From positions 1 through 15,614 of the forward strand of contig JAJTHX010000404.1 in the NCBI GenBank assembly GCA_021300125.1: a stretch of 15,614 bases of DNA, read 5' to 3'. This document shows positions 7,631 through 15,554 of this stretch, piece by piece. The notes below the pieces were generated by a model. The model ran no database searches and was not told where the DNA came from. It saw only the letters and a list, made by a program, of their open reading frames with translations. The DNA is from Betaproteobacteria bacterium (GTDB lineage: Bacteria; Pseudomonadota; Gammaproteobacteria; Burkholderiales; SG8-41). How positions within the stretch are numbered: the stretch's first letter is position 1; each line of letters begins with the position of its first letter. The translations under genes were made by a program, and so were the position numbers.

Positions 7631-8418
7631 GCCGCCGACGCCAGCAACTGCCGCGACAGGCGGCCGGCAATACCCGTGATCGCGAGCGACACCGGCGATC
7701 CAGGTGAGCTTTCCAGCAGCAGTCGCCGGCTGCGCACCGCGGCAGGTACGTCTGCATCGTGCGGAATTTCTCCCAGGAAACCAAGCTGCGGCGGTGGTGC
7801 TTCAGCGCTGGTCAGGAAGCGATCCACCACCTGCTGCAGCTGCTTCGTCAGTGTCACACCCTCTCCTGGCCGGCGCACCTGATTGATGACCAGATGCACA
7901 CGGCTCCGGTGGCAGTCGGCTGACAGCACCTTGATCGTGGCGTAGGCATCGGCCAATGCGGTTGGTTCTGGCGTGGTCACCACCACCAGCTCGTCGGCGA
8001 GCGAGGCGGCATACTGGACGAGGTCGGTAATGCCCGCTCCGGTGTCGATAAGCAGACAGTCATAACGGCTGCCAAGGCGATCGAGCAGCATGCGCATGCG
8101 CTCGCGCAGCTCCCCCGAAAGCCGCGCGTATTCGGCGATGCCCGAACCCGCGGGCAACACCGAAAAACCGCAGGGTGCGGTGAGGATCACGTCCTCCAGC
8201 TCGACGACCCCGTTGAGCACATCGTGCAGGGTCGACTTGGGCTGCAGGTTGAGGATGATGTCGAGGTTGGCGAGGCCGAGGTCGGCGTCAATCACCAGCA
8301 CGCGCCGGCCGGCGCGCGCGAGCGCGGCTGCAATATTGGCGCTGAGGAAAGTCTTGCCGACACCACCCTTGCCGCTGGTCACGGCAATGGTGTGGGCCTT
8401 GCGGCTTGCTTCGTTCAT
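7627..8418 (-). CDS. FlhG/FleN-like MinD-family ATPase
   Basis: 263 residues of the ParA/MinD (SIMIBI) ATPase class. The deviant Walker A SGKGGVGKT is at 15-23 with the signature Lys17, switch I region IDADLGLANLDIIL at 43-56, and the Walker B/switch II segment CLLIDTGAG at 121-129. INQVRRPGEG and LGFLGEIPHDADVPAAVRSRR follow FlhG/FleN-type proteins, which set flagellar number and place with FlhF, or restrain master regulators. No flagellar gene is in the window, so a flagellar role is unproven; positioning of another polar structure is an alternative. I choose ATG 8416-8418 (GGAG nine bases before it) over an in-frame TTG at 8433. The start overlaps the stop of the upstream GGDEF gene in ATGA (8415-8418), a sign of translational coupling. 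Confidence 0.85.
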   Translation of the reverse strand: MNEASRKAHTIAVTSGKGGVGKTFLSANIAAALARAGRRVLVIDADLGLANLDIILNLQPKSTLHDVLNGVVELEDVILTAPCGFSVLPAGSGIAEYARLSGELRERMRMLLDRLGSRYDCLLIDTGAGITDLVQYAASLADELVVVTTPEPTALADAYATIKVLSADCHRSRVHLVINQVRRPGEGVTLTKQLQQVVDRFLTSAEAPPPQLGFLGEIPHDADVPAAVRSRRLLLESSPGSPVSLAITGIAGRLSRQLLASAA

Positions 8419-9152
8419 GATGAACTGCTCCAATTCGGATCAAGCAGCGCGGCGCGCTCTTCAGGGGTGATCGCCGGGGTCGGGGTGCCGGCCTGGCGCA
8501 CGCAATTGCGTCCGGCCTCTTTGGCGGCATACAGTGCACCGTCGGCGGCTGCAATCAGCGCCATGGATGTCACCCCGGCCCAAGGCGCGACTGCGGCCAC
8601 ACCGCAGCTGAGGGTGATTGGCAGCGGCGTACCGTCATCGAGAAAAACCCGGGCGTTCTCGATCGTGGCAAGCAGGCGCCCGGCGACGCGGCAGGCCTGC
8701 TGCAGCTGGCTGCTGGGCAGGACCGCCGCGAACTCCTCGCCGCCGATGCGCGCCACCGTGTCCATCGGCCGCACACCGGATTCGAGCAGGCTTGCCAGCA
8801 TTTTCAGCACGCGGTCGCCGGCGGGATGGCCGTGGCGGTCATTGATCGATTTGAAATGATCAATGTCGAGCAGCAGCAGCGACAGCGGCTCGCCGGTGCG
8901 CGCCACCCGGTCGAGCTCGCGGTCGAGCACCAGCCGGAACTGGAGCAGGTTGGCCAGCCCGGTCAGACCATCGCGCGAGGACAGCTCGCACAGTCCGTCG
9001 ATTACCGCCTGCAGGGCAGCGACATCCGACACACCGGCATCTGCGGCCGCGCCATGGCCGGCGTGACGCAGCAGGCGCAGGGCCTCTTCCAGATTGAGCG
9101 CGCCGCTAGCGGCCGCAGACTGTGGACGATCCAAGATCAGACCGGCGCGCAA
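8415..9152 (-). CDS. GGDEF-domain diguanylate cyclase
   Basis: About 245 residues making cyclic di-GMP from two GTP. An N-terminal helical segment (about 15-58) without a recognised sensor domain leads into GGDEF: RDGLTGLANLLQF at 60-72, the metal/nucleotide segment LDIDHFKSINDRHGHPAGDRVL at 95-116, an intact active-site GGEEF at 137-141, and an inhibitory-site RxxD (RPMD, 128-131) five residues before it. It ends with YAAKEAGRNCVRQ and a short tail that overlaps the FlhG-like gene by four bases. The only start downstream of an in-frame TAG is TTG at 9152 (or TTG at 9131); the true start or a longer ancestral N-terminus is uncertain. Product c-di-GMP could feed the adjacent ATPase's pathway, an inference from coupling. 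Confidence 0.88.
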   Translation of the reverse strand: MRAGLILDRPQSAAASGALNLEEALRLLRHAGHGAAADAGVSDVAALQAVIDGLCELSSRDGLTGLANLLQFRLVLDRELDRVARTGEPLSLLLLDIDHFKSINDRHGHPAGDRVLKMLASLLESGVRPMDTVARIGGEEFAAVLPSSQLQQACRVAGRLLATIENARVFLDDGTPLPITLSCGVAAVAPWAGVTSMALIAAADGALYAAKEAGRNCVRQAGTPTPAITPEERAALLDPNWSSSS

Positions 9153-9244
9153 ACGCCGCCCCCGGGATGGCTAATGTCCCGGTTACGGCAGGCGCGGGGC
9201 GGACTTGAACCGGTGCGAGCGCCGGTTACGGCGCAGCATGGCTG

Positions 9245-9279
9245 AATGAATAAATTATTCATTAAAAACAATAATTTAT
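9245..9279. repeat. AT-rich nested palindromes between the GGDEF gene and ettA
   Basis: AATGAATAA (9245-9253) and TTATTCATT (9255-9263) form a perfect 9-bp inverted repeat about one central base. ATAAATTAT (9250-9258) and ATAATTTAT (9271-9279) form a second perfect 9-bp pair overlapping it. The stretch is almost pure AT in a GC-rich setting, 93 bases ahead of the GGDEF start and 16 after the ettA stop. Operator or promoter of the minus-strand GGDEF unit seems likeliest. Confidence 0.5.
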
Positions 9280-9295
9280 AACGAGATTGCCGCGA

Positions 9296-10960
<1,665 letters not shown>

Positions 10961-11021
10961 GATGCGAAATTCCGGTGGGTTCGAAAAAGGGGGATGAAAA
11001 AGAACCGCGAGGATACCGAAA

Positions 11022-11051
11022 ACCCGCGCCACGCGGGGAATCGGCGCGGGT
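11022..11051. repeat. Perfect 9-bp inverted repeat in the divergent ettA/racemase-like intergenic region
   Basis: ACCCGCGCC (11022-11030) is mirrored by GGCGCGGGT (11043-11051) across 12 bases. It lies between candidate -10 elements for the two divergent genes (TATCCT on minus at 11010-11015; GATAAT on plus at 11056-11061), so it could be a shared operator, or a hairpin if transcribed. Confidence 0.45.
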
Positions 11052-11055
11052 CGTG

Positions 11056-11061
11056 GATAAT
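11056..11061 (+). promoter_or_regulatory. Probable -10 hexamer (GATAAT) for the racemase-superfamily gene
   Basis: GATAAT matches the -10 consensus at five of six bases and lies 32 bases before ATG 11094. It directly follows the inverted repeat at 11022-11051. No clear -35. Confidence 0.35.
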
Positions 11062-11093
11062 GCGTGCTTTCCCAACGCAACGGAACGGCCCGC

Positions 11094-11840
11094 ATGTCCC
11101 TCGTCAGCCCCTGGCTCACCCTCGGTTACGTCATCCCCCACCTCTACACCGACATGGATGCCTACCAGTTCTACCGCGTGGCCCCCGACGGCATGATGCT
11201 GGTGTCCACCGGTCTCAACCTGAAGGAATACAGCCTCGCCGCGGTCGAAACCGAGCTGCCGGCGCTGTGGGCGGCCTTTGACCGCCTCAAGGGCAAGAAG
11301 GTAGACCGCATCGCGCTGAGCGGCGTGCCGGTGGCTTCGGTGCTCGGCCGCAAAAAGATGCGTGAAATCCTTGATGAAGGCGCGCAGCGCACCGGCATCG
11401 CCTGCGACACCGACCTCGAGGCGCACATCGCGACGCTGCAGCATTTCGGTGTCACCAAACTCGCGCTGGCCACACGCTGGCCCGAGCACGTCAATACCGC
11501 GCTGTCGAACTACCTGAAGGAAGCGGGCATCGACGTGGTGTCACTGCGCGCCCAGGGCCGCAACCTCGACCAGAACAAGATCTCCAGTCCCCTCGCCGAC
11601 CATGAGCTGGCGCTGGAGCTGGGCCGCGCCGCCCTCGCCGCCGCCCCTGAAGCCCAGGCCCTGCTGCTGCCCGGCGGCCTGTGGTTCGCGATCCACGCCG
11701 TGCCGATCCTCGAGGCCGAGTTCGGCAAGCCGGTGCTGCTCAACATCACCTCGACCACGCGCACGGCACTGGCGGCGGCACCGCAGCCCTTGAAGGTCAG
11801 GCCGGATGCGAAGTGGGGGCAGGTAATGGCGGCGTGTTGA
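11094..11840 (+). CDS. Asp/Glu racemase / arylmalonate decarboxylase / maleate isomerase superfamily protein lacking both catalytic cysteines
   Basis: 248 residues with the two-lobed alpha/beta layout of the Asp/Glu racemase superfamily: GYVIPHLYTDMDAYQFYRVAPDGMMLVSTGL, KGKKVDRIALSGVPV (lobe 1 active-site turn, about 67-80), CDTDLEAHIATLQHFGVTKLALATRWPEHVNTALSNYLKEAGIDVV (a segment typical of maleate isomerase and arylmalonate decarboxylase), and ALLLPGGLWFAIHAVPILEAEFGKPVLLNITSTTRTAL (lobe 2, about 189-226). Racemases and maleate isomerases use two Cys, and arylmalonate decarboxylase keeps only the lobe 2 Cys. Here lobe 1 has Ser-Gly-Val (76-78) and lobe 2 has Pro-Gly-Gly (193-195). The only cysteines are C104 and the terminal C248. 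Start ATG 11094 is preceded by GGAACGG. The reaction, if any, is unknown. Confidence 0.75.
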   Translation: MSLVSPWLTLGYVIPHLYTDMDAYQFYRVAPDGMMLVSTGLNLKEYSLAAVETELPALWAAFDRLKGKKVDRIALSGVPVASVLGRKKMREILDEGAQRTGIACDTDLEAHIATLQHFGVTKLALATRWPEHVNTALSNYLKEAGIDVVSLRAQGRNLDQNKISSPLADHELALELGRAALAAAPEAQALLLPGGLWFAIHAVPILEAEFGKPVLLNITSTTRTALAAAPQPLKVRPDAKWGQVMAAC

Positions 11841-11928
11841 GCTGAAGACTGCAAACCATTACTGCCGAAGGCAATCAACGAAGCGACGAAAGCACAACTC
11901 GAAAACCCGAGGATTCAGCCATAAACCA

Positions 11929-11979
11929 GTTGACAAAATCAAACCATAAGTTGACAATAAAAATTTAAATGGTTGACAA
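11929..11979 (+). promoter_or_regulatory. Three helically phased GTTGACAA direct repeats with embedded promoter (candidate operator)
   Basis: GTTGACAA occurs at 11929-11936, 11950-11957 and 11972-11979, spaced 21 and 22 bases, about two turns of B-DNA, so all three face the same side. Repeat 1 contains a perfect -35 TTGACA (11930-11935), with GACAAT 17 bases downstream (11953-11958) as a four-of-six -10. Repeat 3 ends three bases before ATG 11983 and occupies the place where a Shine-Dalgarno would be. AACCAT (11942-11947) and ATGGTT (11969-11974) add an inverted pair. A bound regulator would block both transcription and translation start; autorepression by the downstream wHTH protein is the simplest reading, and is inference. 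Confidence 0.65.
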
Positions 11980-11982
11980 AAT

Positions 11983-13026
11983 ATGACCAAAATCCGTGCC
12001 GGCGGGGAACCTGTCAGGAAGTTCCTGATTGAGCATCTCGCGGAACATCCAACCGACATCGTCCGTTTTACAGCGGAGAAATTTGCCTGCACCCGCCAAG
12101 CAGTGCACAAACACCTGCAGCGCCTAATTTCTGAGGGGGCAGTCCTCCAAAGCGGTCAGACGCGAAGCAAACGCTACCAGCTAGCCCCCTTGGTACGGTG
12201 GAATAAACAATACGAAGTCGGATCATCGCTCGCGGAAGATGCCGTTTGGAGGCGGGAAGTCGAGCCGCAGTTAGGCAAGCTGCCCGAGAACGTGCTGTAC
12301 ATCTGGCACTACGGATTCACCGAAATGTTAAACAATGTGATTGACCACTCAGGTGCCCGCCACGTATCTATCTCTATAAAAAAGACAGCGGCCAAAACCA
12401 CCATCGACATCTACGACGATGGCATCGGGATATTCAAGAAAATTCAGGCCGCACTGCAATTGGAAGACGAGAGGCATGCGGTTCTCGAACTCGCCAAGGG
12501 CAAGTTCACAACTGATCCCGAGAATCACCCAGGAGAGGGCATCTTCTTCTCCTCACGAATTTTCGATCAGTTCGTGATTTCGTCAGGCGAGGTCTATTTT
12601 TCTCACGACTTTGACGAGAGGGAAGACTGGATCCTGCAGGCCAGCTCTGCCAGCGGGGGCACTCTGGTTCGAATGGTGCTGCACAATCACACGGCACGCA
12701 CCCTGAAGAAGGTCTTCGACAAATTCACCTCTGACGATGACTACGGCTTTACGAAGACCGTTGTACCCGTCAAGCTGATGCGCTACGGAGATGACAACCT
12801 GGTGTCTCGCTCTCAGGCCAAGAGACTGCTGTCGCGATTCGACAGGTTCAAAGTCGTCGTTCTGGATTTTTCCGGGGTGGCCTCAGTCGGGCGGGCGTTT
12901 GCTGATGAAGTTTTCCGGGTCTTCAAGGCCAAGCACCCGGAAGTGGAGATTATTCCGATTCACGCATCATCAGAGGTGAAGCGGATGATTTCGCGGGCCA
13001 CCACGCTTGGCGCAAGTGGCGGTTGA
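11983..13026 (+). CDS. Winged-helix / GHKL ATPase / STAS-like DUF4325 fusion protein
   Basis: 347 residues, cytoplasmic, no signal peptide or membrane segment. Residues 1-70 are a winged helix: VRKFLIEHL, then a helix-turn-helix FTAEKFACTRQAVHKHLQRL and the wing AVLQSGQTRSKRYQL. Residues about 100-240 are a GHKL (HATPase_c) domain: N-box YGFTEMLNNVIDHSGAR with Glu114, Asn117, Asn118 and Asp121-His122-Ser123; G1 box DDGIGIF at 145-151; G2 region HPGEGIFFSSRIFD at 182-195. Residues about 263-340 are the STAS-like DUF4325: LVSRSQAKRLLSRF, VVVLDFSGVASVGRAFADEVFRVF, IIPIHASSEVKRMI. The arrangement resembles an anti-sigma kinase and its antagonist joined to a DNA-binding head. ATG 11983 is the first possible start, because TGA lies three codons upstream. 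There is no Shine-Dalgarno. Base composition is clearly lower in GC than the neighbours, suggesting transfer. Confidence 0.88.
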   Translation: MTKIRAGGEPVRKFLIEHLAEHPTDIVRFTAEKFACTRQAVHKHLQRLISEGAVLQSGQTRSKRYQLAPLVRWNKQYEVGSSLAEDAVWRREVEPQLGKLPENVLYIWHYGFTEMLNNVIDHSGARHVSISIKKTAAKTTIDIYDDGIGIFKKIQAALQLEDERHAVLELAKGKFTTDPENHPGEGIFFSSRIFDQFVISSGEVYFSHDFDEREDWILQASSASGGTLVRMVLHNHTARTLKKVFDKFTSDDDYGFTKTVVPVKLMRYGDDNLVSRSQAKRLLSRFDRFKVVVLDFSGVASVGRAFADEVFRVFKAKHPEVEIIPIHASSEVKRMISRATTLGASGG

Positions 13027-13046
13027 CGTAACAGAATTAAAAATCC

Positions 13047-13085
13047 ACTCCGGTACTTTTGACTCAGAAAAAAATCTGACTCCGG
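13047..13085. repeat. Short direct/inverted repeat cluster between convergent genes
   Basis: ACTCCGG occurs at 13047-13053 and 13079-13085. Between them TCAGA (13064-13068) and TCTGA (13075-13079) form a 5-bp hairpin around six A residues. It lies between the DUF4325 gene and the convergent dioxygenase gene. It may be a remnant of a dispersed intergenic repeat; I see no terminator-type T-run after a stable stem. Confidence 0.35.
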
Positions 13086-13103
13086 CGCCCTCGATGCTTG
13101 TGG

Positions 13104-14078
13104 CTAGGCCTGGACGCGGTCAAGCAGGGTCAGGCGCCACATCTCGCGGCTGTAGCGCTCATAGTCGTAACCGGTGGCGGAATGGATCGTGCAGCGATTG
13201 TCCCAGGCCACGATATCGCCGGGCTGCCAGCACCATTTCACCGTGTATTCCGGCCCGGTGATCGCTGGCAGCAGGCTGCGGAGTATCTGAACGCTTTCGT
13301 GCTCGGTGCCTTCCAGATCGCAAACGTCCAGCACCTCGGGCGCGATGTCCTGGCCTTTGGGCAGGATGGCGCAGGTGGAGGAATTCAGACCATAGAGCGC
13401 CGGCTCGCCGCTGACCGGATGCTTCAGCACGATGGGCACCCGGTTCGGCGGATTGGCTGCCCGCTGCGCCGGCGTCAGGATCGGATAGTCTGGAGAGTAC
13501 TTGTTGATCTTCTTGTCGTGATGGGCCAGCGAGCACACTGCTTCCAGCCCGTCCAGATTGGCCTTGGTCGCGTCATCCAGCCGCCGGTAGGCCGCGCGCA
13601 TGTCGGCGAACAGCGTCTCCCCGCCTTCGTCGGGCGCAATCCTGCAATGAAAGACCGAACCGATGGGCGGATGCTTGCGGAATGTGGAGTCCGTGTGCCA
13701 CACCGGGCGGCGGGTTTCCGGGTTATAGCGGATGTCGTCATCGGTGCGCAGCTGCGGCACCCGCGACAGGGAGGCCTTCAGTTTTCCCGTCTCGTCACGG
13801 ATATTGCCGATGCGCAGGATGGGAAAACCTTTGACTGACTTGTCTTCACGGGCAGTCATGCCCTTGTATTCCACCGCGCCAAAAACCTCGGACCAGGCAA
13901 CCAGTTCTTCCGGCGGGATGGCAGCCAAATCACTGCCGCGGACCGCCAGCAGGCCGCCGTGGCGGGTCCACAGGTCATAGGCTTCGCGCTGGAAGGTGGC
14001 GTCTTTCAGGTCGCGGCGGCTGACGCCTTCAATCATCACACCGAAATCGCCGTTCAGAGGGCTGGTTTTATGCTGCAT
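13104..14078 (-). CDS. TauD/TfdA-family Fe(II)/2-oxoglutarate-dependent dioxygenase
   Basis: 324 residues. The family hydroxylates a C-H bond next to sulfonate, carboxylate or similar groups while decarboxylating 2-oxoglutarate, often releasing sulfite, glyoxylate or a phenol. The iron-binding triad is visible: HTD at 128-130 (RRPVWHTDSTFRKHPP) and distal His299 in DNRCTIHSATGYDY. The 2-oxoglutarate-binding Arg is in YSREMWRLTLLD, with Arg311 and Arg315 spaced as in TauD. GGETLFADMRAAY at 152-164 is also a family signature. It fits the TfdA/TauD subgroup and not the clavaminate synthase subgroup, but the substrate is open. Start ATG 14076-14078 has only a weak ribosome binding site. The CoA-transferase gene lies 171 bases upstream on the same strand, so the pair may be co-transcribed. 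Confidence 0.93.
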   Translation of the reverse strand: MQHKTSPLNGDFGVMIEGVSRRDLKDATFQREAYDLWTRHGGLLAVRGSDLAAIPPEELVAWSEVFGAVEYKGMTAREDKSVKGFPILRIGNIRDETGKLKASLSRVPQLRTDDDIRYNPETRRPVWHTDSTFRKHPPIGSVFHCRIAPDEGGETLFADMRAAYRRLDDATKANLDGLEAVCSLAHHDKKINKYSPDYPILTPAQRAANPPNRVPIVLKHPVSGEPALYGLNSSTCAILPKGQDIAPEVLDVCDLEGTEHESVQILRSLLPAITGPEYTVKWCWQPGDIVAWDNRCTIHSATGYDYERYSREMWRLTLLDRVQA

Positions 14079-14249
14079 GGTCTTGGACTCGCTTTGCTGT
14101 CGGAGGGATTGAATTGCGTGCGGGCAAGTCTAATACGCCGCCCCTGGGTGGTCGAGAGGGATGACCTGCTCCCCGTCAACCATACCCATCTGAACTTGAG
14201 AGGTCCGTCAAAGCAAATGTCCTCTTCTGACCGATAGCGGACGTAATAG
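14079..14249. other. Intergenic stretch with an imperfect hairpin
   Basis: These 171 bases between two minus-strand genes hold no convincing gene. GTCCTCT (14219-14225) and AGCGGAC (14236-14242) pair at six of seven positions across 10 bases, shortly after the CoA-transferase stop codon. There is no T-run in either direction. It resembles GTCCGCT...AGCGGAC intergenic repeats I recall from other proteobacteria, an impression and not a tested match. Confidence 0.3.
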
Positions 14250-15440
14250 TTACCCAGTGCTCGCCGCCACCACCTTATCACCAACCAGCTTCTCCACCTC
14301 CGCATCCCCATAACCCACCGACCTCAACACCTCCCGCGTGTGCTCCCCCACATGCGGGATGTCGAGCCGGGTGCCGAAACGCTGGCCGTTCATCTCCAGC
14401 GGCAGCACCGGCACCTTGGTTCTGACGCCGTTGTTGAGGCGCACCGGCGCGAGGCCGCCGGAGGCGTTGAGGTGCTTGTCCTCGAACAGGTCTTCCGGCT
14501 TGGCGATCGGCGCGAAGGGCAGGCCGAGCTGTTCGCAGCGGTCCATCAGTTCCTGCTTGCCCATTTTTGAGAATATCTCGCTGACGATGGGCAGGATACG
14601 CGGCCGCGCCTCGACGCGCTGCGGGTTGGTTTTCAGCGCCGGATCGTTGAACAGCTCCGTCAGGCCGAAGGATTCGCAGAACACCTTCCACTGCGTGTCG
14701 GTGACCACACCGACAAAGACCAGTTCGCCCTCTTTCGTCTTGAAGTTGTCGTATAGCGCCCAGGCGCGGATGCGGTCGGGCATCGGCTTCACCGGCTGGC
14801 CGGTGGCATAGCCTTCGAGCATGTGCTGGGCCATCAGGAAGGCGTTGTTCTCGAACAGCGCGCTCTGCAGGTACTGGCCCTCGCCGGTGGCATGGCGCTG
14901 GTTGACCGCGGCGAGGATGCCGATGGCGCCGAACATGCCGCCCATCACGTCATTGACCGAGGCGCCGGCGCGCAGCGGGCCGAAACGGCCGCCGGTCATG
15001 TAGGCGAGGCCGCCCATCATCTGCACCACTTCGTCGAGCCCGGTGCGGTGCTCGTAAGGCCCGGGCAGGAAACCCTTCATCGAGCAGTAGATCAGCCGCG
15101 GGTTGAGCTGTTTCAGGGCGTCGTAGCCGAAGCCGAGCGTGTCCATCGCACCGGGGCGGAAATTCTCAGTGACCACATCGGCACTGGCGATCAGCTTCAG
15201 CACCAGTTCGCGGCCCTGCTCCGACTTGAGGTCGACCGCGATGCTTTTCTTGTTGCGGTTGTAGGTGGGGAAGAAACCCGCGCCCGATGCGGTGAGCTTG
15301 CGCGTGTGGTCGCCGTCGAGCGGCTCGACCTTGATCACCTCGGCACCGAGGTCAGCCAGCACCAGCCCACAGGTCGGGCCCATCACCACGTGGCAGAACT
15401 CGATGACGCGGAGGCCTTCAAGCGGGAGTGTTTTGGTCAT
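14250..15440 (-). CDS. Class III CoA-transferase (CaiB/BaiF family)
   Basis: 396 residues, the normal length. The family moves CoA between carboxylic acids (formyl-CoA:oxalate, carnitine, benzylsuccinate and similar substrates) in the cytoplasm. The N-terminal Rossmann-like region is standard: LPLEGLRVIEFCHVVMGPTCGLVLADLGAEVIKVE, then NRNKKSIAVDLKSEQGRELV and ADVVTENFRPGAMDTLGFGYDAL. The catalytic Asp, which forms the acyl-enzyme anhydride, is Asp136 in TGLDEVVQMMGG. GASVNDVMGGMFGAIGILAAVNQRHATGEGQYLQSALFE and the C-terminal HVGEHTREVLRSVGY complete the family pattern. ATG 15438-15440 starts the conserved sequence; an in-frame extension to 15515 runs through the ACAGGAT repeats and is not homologous. 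It probably acts with nearby catabolic enzymes such as the dioxygenase, but the acid it activates cannot be read. Confidence 0.95.
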   Translation of the reverse strand: MTKTLPLEGLRVIEFCHVVMGPTCGLVLADLGAEVIKVEPLDGDHTRKLTASGAGFFPTYNRNKKSIAVDLKSEQGRELVLKLIASADVVTENFRPGAMDTLGFGYDALKQLNPRLIYCSMKGFLPGPYEHRTGLDEVVQMMGGLAYMTGGRFGPLRAGASVNDVMGGMFGAIGILAAVNQRHATGEGQYLQSALFENNAFLMAQHMLEGYATGQPVKPMPDRIRAWALYDNFKTKEGELVFVGVVTDTQWKVFCESFGLTELFNDPALKTNPQRVEARPRILPIVSEIFSKMGKQELMDRCEQLGLPFAPIAKPEDLFEDKHLNASGGLAPVRLNNGVRTKVPVLPLEMNGQRFGTRLDIPHVGEHTREVLRSVGYGDAEVEKLVGDKVVAASTG

Positions 15441-15477
15441 GTTTGATTCCGTTGCTTCGCTGGAAAAATCTGAATTA

Positions 15478-15502
15478 ACAGGATAGACAGGATGAACAGG
15501 AT
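15478..15502. repeat. Three ACAGGAT tandem repeats at 9-bp period
   Basis: ACAGGAT occurs at 15478-15484, 15487-15493 and 15496-15502 with two-base spacers (AG, GA). An inverted copy of the core, ATCCTG, follows at 15530-15535. It lies 37 bases upstream of the CoA-transferase start. ACAGGATnn arrays of this kind recur between genes of unrelated bacteria. Confidence 0.7.
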
Positions 15503-15554
15503 TAAATACCTGCAAGTTTTTCGGGCTTTATCCTGGGCGCGCTCAAACCCCAAG

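Noticed and set aside
9185..9230. T-arm-like sequence GGTTCAAGTCC on the minus strand, suggesting a tRNA or a 3' tRNA fragment (attachment site)
   Set aside because: The flanking bases give only about three T-stem pairs, and no acceptor, D or anticodon arms could be found upstream, so no cloverleaf is supported.
11983..13026. Calling the DUF4325 protein part of an abortive-infection or toxin-antitoxin defence system
   Set aside because: No effector, nuclease or partner gene is adjacent, so a defence role cannot be supported from this sequence.
13021..13035. GGTTGACG at the 3' end of the DUF4325 gene as a fourth operator repeat
   Set aside because: Only GTTGAC matches, it overlaps the stop codon, and it is isolated from the phased array.
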